A stretch of 12,193 nt of DNA from the NCBI GenBank assembly GCA_020848315.1, contig JADLAH010000226.1, positions 1 to 12,193 of the forward strand. The letters run 5' to 3'. Shown in pieces: positions 7,116-12,193 of this stretch (positions within the stretch are counted from its first letter, which is position 1; every line of letters begins with the position of its first letter). Both the position numbers and the translations under genes were made by a program. The notes beneath the pieces are model-generated. The model ran no database searches, was not told the DNA's origin, and saw only the letters and a list, made by a program, of their open reading frames with translations. The stretch comes from Chitinophagales bacterium (GTDB taxonomy: Bacteria; Bacteroidota; Bacteroidia; Chitinophagales; JADIYW01).

Positions 7116-8196
7116 AAAAAACATCCTGTTACTGACAGCTCTGTCTGTTTTCACATTGATCTCCTGTAAAAAAGAAGAAAGCAATTTCAGCTTCGACGGT
7201 ACTTACATTGAAAGCGGTGCGGCCATCGTTGTAAATGAAGGTTCTTTCGGCTCCAACAACGGCTCCGCCAGCTTCATCAGCCGCAACGGACAAGTCAGCA
7301 ATAATATTTTTGAGGCAGCCAACGGCGGAGATGTATTGGGCGATGTATTTCAGTCCTACAGCAGAGTAGGCAATACCGGTATCTGCGTGGTCAACAATTC
7401 TCAGAAAATTGTGTTGGTGGATGCACGCACCTTCAAATACCTTGCTACTATCTCTGATGCCACAAAGATTACCTATCCGCGCTATGCGGTGGCCAAAGAC
7501 ACCAGTCGCCTGTATGTATCCAACGGCAGCGGAACCGGCACCGTACTGGCCATTGATTTAAAAACGAAAACCATTGCGAAAACTATCGCTGTTGGCAGCG
7601 GTCCCGAGCAGATGGCCATTTTAGGCAACCAGTTGTTTGTAGCAAACAGTGGCGGCTTTGGCGTTGACAGCACGATTTCTGTTATCAGTCTGACTACAGA
7701 AACAGTGACCAATACCGTAAAAGTGGGAGATATGCCGACGAAAATCGTGAAAGATGCACAGAATAATTTATGGATACTTTGCTATGGCGCGACGGATTAC
7801 AGCAACTGGCCGGACATCAACAAATTAACCCCGACAAAACTGGTAAAACTGAACACCAGCACACTCTCCGTAGAAAAATCATTCACGCTGGTGCCGGCTA
7901 ACAGTCCTAGCTACAACGCAAATCTGTGTATCGGAGATGCCGGACAAACGCTGTATTACAGTGTGGGCGATGAAGTATTTGCCATGTCTATCGCGGCAAC
8001 AACGCTACCGGAGGAACCACTGATTTCAGGACGTGAATTCTACGGATTGAATGCCAATCCATTTAACGGTGAATTGGTAGCCACCTATGCGCCTTCCTTT
8101 ACACAGAGTGGCTACGTGCTGAGATACAGCAGCACAGGCACATTGCGTGATTCTCTCAGAGTCGGCATAGGCCCAAACGCGGTTATATTCAATTGA
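7108..8196 (+). CDS. btuG: Surface lipoprotein of the BtuG type (YncE/DUF5074-like beta-propeller), B12 capture partner
   Basis: A 362-residue lipoprotein. The signal peptide ends in a lipobox LISC, giving the lipidated cysteine at residue 20. The following CKKEES is a charged stretch of the kind that directs Bacteroidota lipoproteins to the cell surface. The mature part is a predicted YncE-like seven-bladed beta-propeller. Repeated blade-like units include VVNEGSFGSNNGSASF, LVDARTFKYLATI, AIDLKTKTIAKTIAVGSGPEQM and VISLTTETVTNTVKVGDMPTKI. In Bacteroides, BtuG proteins of this fold sit beside btuB, bind B12 at the surface with very high affinity and cap the receptor. Here the gene overlaps btuB by 8 bases and shares its riboswitch, so the same role is inferred. 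The start at 7108 follows an A-rich tract; an upstream in-frame start at 7021 lies inside btuB and lacks a signal peptide. Confidence 0.85.
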   Translation: MIRKNILLLTALSVFTLISCKKEESNFSFDGTYIESGAAIVVNEGSFGSNNGSASFISRNGQVSNNIFEAANGGDVLGDVFQSYSRVGNTGICVVNNSQKIVLVDARTFKYLATISDATKITYPRYAVAKDTSRLYVSNGSGTGTVLAIDLKTKTIAKTIAVGSGPEQMAILGNQLFVANSGGFGVDSTISVISLTTETVTNTVKVGDMPTKIVKDAQNNLWILCYGATDYSNWPDINKLTPTKLVKLNTSTLSVEKSFTLVPANSPSYNANLCIGDAGQTLYYSVGDEVFAMSIAATTLPEEPLISGREFYGLNANPFNGELVATYAPSFTQSGYVLRYSSTGTLRDSLRVGIGPNAVIFN

Positions 8197-8223
8197 TTCC
8201 AACAACCATCTTCATAATACAAC

Positions 8224-8256
8224 AACAGGCCATCAAATGATGGCCTGTTAGTTTTT
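8224..8256 (+). terminator. Intrinsic terminator after the btuB-btuG operon
   Basis: AACAGGCCATC (8224-8234) pairs perfectly with GATGGCCTGTT (8239-8249) around an AAAT loop, and is followed by AGTTTTT. It ends the plus-strand operon 28 bases after the btuG stop. The opposing gene ends at 8271, so on the minus strand the stem may also help stop that transcript, though no clean T-tract follows in that direction. Confidence 0.9.
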
Positions 8257-8270
8257 ATTGTTGGTGAAAA

Positions 8271-9029
8271 TTATCTGGTTTCACTGCCATCATAAACCGG
8301 CTGCATATCGACTTTTTCTTCTGTTTTTTCAAGTGCCGGATAGTTGATTGACTGAATATAGTTGGACGTTTGTACCATATCCATTTTGTGATTGAAGAAA
8401 GTCATCAACTTAATAGACAAGAGGGAAAACAACGGTGCGAAAATCACATCTACCGTATAATGTACTTTCTGCCATAAAATCATCGCAGCAATCAGCACAG
8501 TAAAAGTAAGAATCAGCTGTTTCAGACGTTTGCCATCCGCTACAAGATAAAAGAGAAAACTGGACGAAACATGTCCGGAGAAAAATAAATCATTTACCAC
8601 CAGTCCGTTTTTATGCATGTATATCGATGCGAACGGATCGCGAAGAAATATCATATCCACAGGAGCTTCCAAAGGAATAAGATAGATGGATACCGTGCGG
8701 AATACCATCAGCAGGGAATATGCCTGTAATGCAATCATCAGTCTTTTCGGATGTTTCAGCAGGGAAATAATGGCGAACACCAGAATCGCATGAAACATAA
8801 TAAATATCTCTATCGAGAAATCGACCGGTTTAAAAAGCGACAACAACGGATCATTCAGCAAAGTACCCGGACGCGTATTAAATATGGCGATGTATTCCTT
8901 GCAATACTTGGCAGCTGCAAAAAACAAAATCAGGGTAATGATGAAACGAATCCTGAAGCCTGAGGAATCCCAGAATTCTCTCCATGAATTATTGATATGT
9001 TTTATGGATTGTTTCACGAAAACTTTCAC
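8271..9029 (-). CDS. PAP2_C membrane phosphatase/transferase, sphingomyelin-synthase-like
   Basis: A 252-residue protein with about six membrane segments (near residues 26-44, 71-93, 97-120, 145-165, 168-187 and 191-212). It carries the sphingomyelin-synthase family pattern: FRTVSIYLIPLEAP at 110-123, NDLFFSGH ending at H153, and HYTVDV with H190 and D194. The two histidines and the aspartate form the catalytic triad used by lipid phosphate phosphatases and by enzymes that move a phospho-head group onto ceramide. Bacteroidota are known to make sphingolipids, so head-group transfer to ceramide is a reasonable guess, but a plain lipid phosphatase is also possible. The start is GTG at 9029; no ATG is available upstream in frame before a stop. 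A second GTG is at codon 5. The C-terminal 35 residues are polar. It converges with btuG across the terminator. Confidence 0.8.
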   Translation of the reverse strand: MKVFVKQSIKHINNSWREFWDSSGFRIRFIITLILFFAAAKYCKEYIAIFNTRPGTLLNDPLLSLFKPVDFSIEIFIMFHAILVFAIISLLKHPKRLMIALQAYSLLMVFRTVSIYLIPLEAPVDMIFLRDPFASIYMHKNGLVVNDLFFSGHVSSSFLFYLVADGKRLKQLILTFTVLIAAMILWQKVHYTVDVIFAPLFSLLSIKLMTFFNHKMDMVQTSNYIQSINYPALEKTEEKVDMQPVYDGSETR

Positions 9030-9097
9030 AAAATTATTGCATAAAAAACAAAAAAGTGTAACTGTAAATAGTTAATTTTTTGATAAAAATGACTTTC

Positions 9098-9131
9098 TTG
9101 CAATCAGCAAAAATGCTATTCACTAATTTTA
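9098..9131 (+). promoter_or_regulatory. Candidate promoter of the Nudix hydrolase gene
   Basis: TTG at 9098-9100, 23 bases, then TAATTTTA at 9124-9131 (7 of 8 match to TAnnTTTG). The box ends six bases before the ATG at 9138, so the transcript would be leaderless or nearly so. Spacing is at the upper end of the usual range. Confidence 0.35.
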
Positions 9132-9137
9132 TACAAC

Positions 9138-9677
9138 ATGTATCTGTCACAAAAGTTTTGCGGGAATTGCGGCAATCTGGTCGTTGTCAAATTTGCGGAA
9201 GGCCGGGACCGCGTGGTATGCGAACATTGTGAGGTAATACATTACACCAATCCTAAAATTGTCGTAGGAGCATTGGCAACCTGGGAAGATAAAGTGCTGC
9301 TCTGCCGCAGGGCGATAGAACCGCGCAGGGGTTACTGGAATTTGCCGGCAGGATATCTGGAAGATTTCGAGAAATCGGAAGACGGCGCCATCCGCGAAAC
9401 CTGGGAAGAAGCAGGCGCTCACATCAAAATAGAGGGCGTGCACACCGTATATAATTTGCCGCAAGCCAATCAAGTGTATATCCATTTCCTAGCACACCTG
9501 ACAGACGGCATCATCCGCAACGGGGAAGAAAGCATCGAATCAGGATTGTTTTCAGAAGAGGAAATCCCCTGGGATGAACTGGCATTCACTTCTTCAGCCT
9601 ATGCTTTACGGAAATTCTTTGAAGACAGAAGATCCGGCGTTCGCCAAACACATCTTGGCGCATACCCTGAAAGATAA
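9138..9677 (+). CDS. Nudix hydrolase with N-terminal zinc ribbon
   Basis: A 179-residue cytoplasmic pyrophosphohydrolase. The N-terminal zinc ribbon has C8-x2-C11 and C28-x2-C31 (CGNC and CEHC), as in the NudC-like/ADP-ribose pyrophosphatase group. The complete Nudix box is at residues 72-94: G72, E78, then R86-E87 and E90-E91-x-G93 with a hydrophobic or small end. All the metal-binding glutamates are present. YTNPKIVVGAL at 36-46 leads into the fold in the usual way for this group, and GYWNLPAGYLE precedes the box. Likely substrates are nucleoside diphosphate derivatives such as ADP-ribose, NADH or FAD, but sequence alone does not choose among them. It is divergent from the PAP2_C gene, with 108 bases between the starts. 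The next gene starts 105 bases downstream with its own promoter. Confidence 0.92.
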   Translation: MYLSQKFCGNCGNLVVVKFAEGRDRVVCEHCEVIHYTNPKIVVGALATWEDKVLLCRRAIEPRRGYWNLPAGYLEDFEKSEDGAIRETWEEAGAHIKIEGVHTVYNLPQANQVYIHFLAHLTDGIIRNGEESIESGLFSEEEIPWDELAFTSSAYALRKFFEDRRSGVRQTHLGAYPER

Positions 9678-9743
9678 CCCTTTCGGTGAAAGCCAAACAT
9701 ATCAACAGCTGCGGAAAATAATTCTCAGATTCGCGCCCAATAC

Positions 9744-9775
9744 TTGCCAAATTCTCATTTTAGTCGTTATATTTG
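9744..9775 (+). promoter_or_regulatory. Promoter of the DUF6580-like membrane protein gene
   Basis: TTG at 9744-9746, a 21-base spacer and TATATTTG at 9768-9775, an exact match to TAnnTTTG. The box ends seven bases before the ATG at 9783, so the mRNA would have almost no leader. This also argues for the start at 9783 over the in-frame ATG at 9744. Confidence 0.55.
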
Positions 9776-9782
9776 TAGCGTT

Positions 9783-10334
9783 ATGAAAAAGTCTGTAAAT
9801 ACTCCATACGCGTTGATTATCGGTCTTATTGCCGCTACTGTCATCTTCAGAATCATACCGCATCCGTTTAATATTACGCCTGTTCTGGCAGCTGCTCTTT
9901 TTGCGGGCGCTCGCGTATCCGACAAAAAATGGGCCTTCATGCTGCCTGCAGCAGCCATGTTTATCAGTGATGCGGCATTGGCCTACATGAACAACTATCC
10001 GCTGTTCCACAGCACCATCATCTTCGTTTATGGCGCGTTGCTGTTATCCGTGTTAATTGGCCGCACAGCTTTGTCCGGTGAGTTCAATGCCGGCAAAACA
10101 GCCCTGACTACCATTGCTTCTTCCGTATTGTTTTTTATCATCACCAACCTTGGTGTATGGCTGATGGACGGTATGTACAGCCTGGATTTCAGCGGACTCA
10201 CCACTTGCTTCATCATGGCAGTTCCATTCTTCAAATACAGCATCGCAGGTGATTTGTTCTTTGTAACCGTTTTATTCGGTGTGTACGAACTGGCTACCAG
10301 AAAAACGAATGTACTGGCGAAAAAAAGTGCGTAG
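9783..10334 (+). CDS. DUF6580-like small integral membrane protein
   Basis: A 183-residue membrane protein with about five hydrophobic segments: near 9-26 (YALIIGLIAATVIFRI), 31-44, 50-66, 78-93 and 106-130, plus one near 150-170. The early motif (PHPFNITPVLAAALFAGA) followed by a short polar turn and FMLPAAAMFISDAAL matches the DUF6580 group as I recall it. Members have the size and layout of ECF-type substrate-binding S components, but no substrate is established, and I assign none. There is no signal peptide apart from the first membrane helix, and the protein ends in a basic tail (RKTNVLAKKSA). It has its own exact-match promoter. The neighbours (Nudix hydrolase, glmM) do not suggest a shared pathway. 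The start at 9783 is preferred because the promoter covers the alternative at 9744. Confidence 0.7.
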   Translation: MKKSVNTPYALIIGLIAATVIFRIIPHPFNITPVLAAALFAGARVSDKKWAFMLPAAAMFISDAALAYMNNYPLFHSTIIFVYGALLLSVLIGRTALSGEFNAGKTALTTIASSVLFFIITNLGVWLMDGMYSLDFSGLTTCFIMAVPFFKYSIAGDLFFVTVLFGVYELATRKTNVLAKKSA

Positions 10335-10363
10335 TATTTAATATACTCCATACACCATATTAA

Positions 10364-10386
10364 ACTAAGTGTATTTAATCCTTAGT
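10364..10386 (+). repeat. Inverted repeat ACTAAG-N11-CTTAGT
   Basis: A perfect 6-bp inverted repeat downstream of the DUF6580-like gene, followed by a mixed AT stretch (ACAATGTTATTTT). It could act as a weak terminator, but the stem is AT-rich and the T-run is broken. Confidence 0.3.
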
Positions 10387-10398
10387 ACAATGTTATTT

Positions 10399-10410
10399 TA
10401 ACAGCTGTTA
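10399..10410. repeat. Perfect 12-bp palindrome TAACAGCTGTTA
   Basis: A fully symmetric palindrome with no spacer, centred about 40 bases upstream of the glmM -7 element. Its position suits a dimeric regulator or upstream operator for glmM, but no binding protein can be named. Confidence 0.4.
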
Positions 10411-10444
10411 GAATCTTTACTGGTTAAACATGCCGTTTAATTGA

Positions 10445-10452
10445 TACTTTTG
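10445..10452 (+). promoter_or_regulatory. -7 promoter element of glmM
   Basis: TACTTTTG is an exact match to TAnnTTTG, 22 bases before the TTG start codon at 10475. The -33 region is weak (CTGG near 10420). Its position supports the TTG start, since no ATG or GTG lies in frame between the promoter and the conserved N-terminus. Confidence 0.5.
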
Positions 10453-10474
10453 CCCAACTTAAAATTCAACTGTT

Positions 10475-11860
10475 TTGACTTTAATTAAATCCATATCCGG
10501 CATACGCGGTACCATAGGAGGTAAGCAGGGAGACGCATTGACACCGCTCGATATTGCTAAGTTTACGCTCGCGTTTGGTACCATATTAAAACAAAACGAC
10601 GCTAAAAAAATCGTGGTGGGCCGCGACGCCCGCATATCCGGCGAAATGGTACATCATATTGTAGTCGGCAATCTGATAGGCCTAGGTCTCGATGTTATTG
10701 ATCTCGGACTGGCCACCACACCAACCGTGGAAATGGCTGTTACGACTGAAGACGCGGATGGCGGTATCATCATCACTGCCAGTCACAATCCCAAACAATG
10801 GAATGCCCTGAAATTACTGAACAACAGAGGCGAATTTATTTCAGAAAAAGTAGGACAGGAAGTGCTCAAAAAAGCACAAAGCGCTAAATTTGAATTTGCA
10901 GAAGTTGATAAGTTGGGACAAGTAACCTCCAAAGATTATCTGGATTACCATATCGAAAAAATACTGGCACTACCTTATGTAAATGTAGCAGCCATCAAAG
11001 CAAAAAGATACAAAGTGGCACTCGATGCGGTGAACAGTGTGGGCGGTATTGCCGTTCCTAAGTTGCTGAAAGCATTGGGTGTGGACGAAATATTTGAATT
11101 ATACTGTGAGCCAACCGGAAAATTTGCACATAATCCGGAGCCGTTACCGGAAAATATTTCCCACCTCGCCAGTGAAGTAAAACAATACAAGGCCGATATC
11201 GGTATTGCTGTCGATCCGGATGTAGACCGACTCGCACTGATTGATGAAAAAGGAGAGCCATTCGGCGAGGAATACACCTTAGTTGCCGTTGCAGATTATG
11301 TACTGTCACAAGTAAAAGGAAATACGGTTTCCAATTTATCTTCCACCAAAGCATTGAAAGATATTACAATCAAACACGGCCAACAGTATTTTACTTCCGC
11401 CGTCGGAGAGGTGAATGTGGTGGAGAAAATGAAAGAAGTAAAAGCTGTTATCGGCGGAGAAGGCAATGGTGGTGTTATTCTGCCGGAGTTGCACTATGGC
11501 CGCGACGCACTCGTAGGCATCGCGCTATTCCTGTCGCATCTGGCCACCAGCAACAAAAGTGTGCACGCTTTGCGCGCGCAATATCCCAACTATGTCATTT
11601 CCAAAAACAAAATACAACTGGAAGATGGCATGGACCTGAAATTCATCATTCAGCACATCAAAGAAAAATATGCGCAATATCCGCAGAATACGGTGGATGG
11701 TCTGCGCATCGACATCGATGAAGACTGGGTGCATTTGCGTGCTTCCAACACCGAACCTATTATCCGTATCTATGCGGAAAGTTCCACAGAAAAGACCGCC
11801 AACAACATTGCGGACAAGATGAAAATGGATATCACCAATGCCATCAAACATCAGCAATAG
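10475..11860 (+). CDS. glmM: Phosphoglucosamine mutase
   Basis: A 461-residue alpha-D-phosphohexomutase that converts glucosamine-6-phosphate to glucosamine-1-phosphate on the way to UDP-GlcNAc for peptidoglycan and lipid A. The N-terminus (IKSISGIRGTIGG) is diagnostic. The catalytic phosphoserine is S103 in TASHNP. The metal loop DPDVDR has D247, D249 and D251. The sugar-binding loop GEGNGG is at 328-333, where proteobacterial GlmM usually has GEQSGH; this variant is common in archaeal-type and Bacteroidota enzymes. The phosphate-binding loop RASNTEPIIRI starts at R422. All four domains are complete. The start codon is TTG, which fits the family N-terminus and the promoter 22 bases upstream; there is no Shine-Dalgarno sequence. 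A role as phosphomannomutase or phosphoglucomutase is possible for this branch but less likely. holA follows after 83 bases. Confidence 0.92.
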   Translation: MTLIKSISGIRGTIGGKQGDALTPLDIAKFTLAFGTILKQNDAKKIVVGRDARISGEMVHHIVVGNLIGLGLDVIDLGLATTPTVEMAVTTEDADGGIIITASHNPKQWNALKLLNNRGEFISEKVGQEVLKKAQSAKFEFAEVDKLGQVTSKDYLDYHIEKILALPYVNVAAIKAKRYKVALDAVNSVGGIAVPKLLKALGVDEIFELYCEPTGKFAHNPEPLPENISHLASEVKQYKADIGIAVDPDVDRLALIDEKGEPFGEEYTLVAVADYVLSQVKGNTVSNLSSTKALKDITIKHGQQYFTSAVGEVNVVEKMKEVKAVIGGEGNGGVILPELHYGRDALVGIALFLSHLATSNKSVHALRAQYPNYVISKNKIQLEDGMDLKFIIQHIKEKYAQYPQNTVDGLRIDIDEDWVHLRASNTEPIIRIYAESSTEKTANNIADKMKMDITNAIKHQQ

Positions 11861-11889
11861 GGAAGTGTTACTTTCTTTCTATTGGTGTG

Positions 11890-11921
11890 TTTGAAAACTA
11901 AAGGAAAATCCGCTATCTTAC
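11890..11921 (+). promoter_or_regulatory. Candidate promoter of holA
   Basis: TTTG at 11890-11893, a 20-base spacer and TATCTTAC at 11914-11921 (6 of 8 match to TAnnTTTG), ending 22 bases before the holA ATG. Spacing is ideal but the -7 box is imperfect. It may add to readthrough from glmM, as no terminator separates the genes. Confidence 0.4.
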
Positions 11922-11943
11922 AACGCGCACAAGCAGTTGAAGT

Positions 11944-12193
11944 ATGTCAGCTACATTTGATTCCATCCGTAAAAATATTCTTGCCGGCAAGTTCGAGCCT
12001 GTCTATTTCCTGTGCGGAGAGGAACCTTATTATCTGGATATCCTAGAGCAACTCATCGATGAGAAAGCACTGGCGCCACACGAAAAAGACTTCAACAGTG
12101 CTGTTTTTTATGGCAAAGATGCCGACCCGATTCAGGTGCTGAATGAGGCCAAACAATATCCGTCCTTTGCGGAAAGAAGACTCGTCATTGTGC
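11944..12193 (+). CDS. holA: DNA polymerase III delta subunit, N-terminal part (partial at window end)
   Basis: The first 83 codons of HolA, the clamp-loader subunit that opens the beta sliding clamp. The motif PVYFLCGEEPYYLD at about residues 18-31 is the family's degenerate nucleotide-binding strand-turn. It is followed by the helix region and a segment ending in PSFAERRLVIV, the next conserved strand that contacts the clamp. HolA proteins are about 340 residues, so roughly three quarters of the gene lies beyond the window. The start ATG at 11944 gives the expected short lead-in (MSATFDSIRKNILAGKFE). It follows glmM on the same strand with an 83-base gap and a candidate promoter. The later AAA-like lid and collar domains cannot be checked. 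Confidence 0.88.
   Translation, partial: MSATFDSIRKNILAGKFEPVYFLCGEEPYYLDILEQLIDEKALAPHEKDFNSAVFYGKDADPIQVLNEAKQYPSFAERRLVIV

Noticed and set aside
9744..9782. Start of the DUF6580-like protein at the ATG at 9744
   Set aside because: The region contains the exact-match promoter box, and the first membrane helix is better placed from 9783.
9574..9786. Frameshift near the 3' end of the Nudix gene, since a second frame stays open past the stop
   Set aside because: The Nudix protein already has a normal length and a plausible family C-terminus, and the other frame encodes nothing recognisable.

Overview
The window looks like chromosomal DNA of a Bacteroidota bacterium. Three things support this. 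Gene starts sit behind A-rich leaders rather than strong Shine-Dalgarno sites. Several upstream regions carry the Bacteroidota promoter pattern (TTG/TTTG about 19-23 bases before TAnnTTTG). The proteins also have the flavour of that phylum: a GlmM with a GEGNGG loop, a CKKEE surface-type lipoprotein, and a BtuB-BtuG pair. The genus cannot be fixed from the sequence. There are no transposases, integrases, CRISPR arrays, tRNAs or rRNAs, and composition looks even.

Layout. Positions 1-1641 (minus strand) hold the first codons of parB, then parA, then a UPF0173 metallo-beta-lactamase-fold hydrolase. A roughly 290-base gap follows, with small inverted repeats. Positions 1930-4921 (plus) hold three closely spaced genes: an NADPH-dependent FMN reductase-like flavoprotein, an oligopeptide-binding ABC lipoprotein, and a YhhQ-family queuosine-precursor transporter. 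The binding-protein gene is broken by one in-frame amber codon, and the reading frame continues to a normal C-terminus. Positions 4920-8250 (plus) are the most distinctive part: a promoter, a well-formed cobalamin riboswitch, a BtuB-like TonB-dependent receptor, an overlapping BtuG-like beta-propeller lipoprotein, and an intrinsic terminator. This is a self-contained, B12-regulated outer-membrane capture module.

Positions 8271-9029 (minus) encode a PAP2_C membrane protein with the sphingomyelin-synthase catalytic pattern. From 9138 (plus) come a zinc-ribbon Nudix hydrolase, a DUF6580-like small membrane protein, glmM (phosphoglucosamine mutase, TTG start) and the 5' part of holA (DNA polymerase III delta), which runs off the window end.

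How the parts connect. The riboswitch, btuB and btuG form one regulated unit for scavenging corrinoids. The queuosine transporter just upstream may be linked, because the last step of queuosine synthesis by QueG uses cobalamin, but that link is inference. The other genes are chromosome segregation, cell-wall precursor, replication and lipid functions that appear to be ordinary neighbours. The main points for a second look are the amber codon in the binding protein, the riboswitch-btuB-btuG unit, the sphingomyelin-synthase-like enzyme, and several short dyads and near-leaderless promoters.
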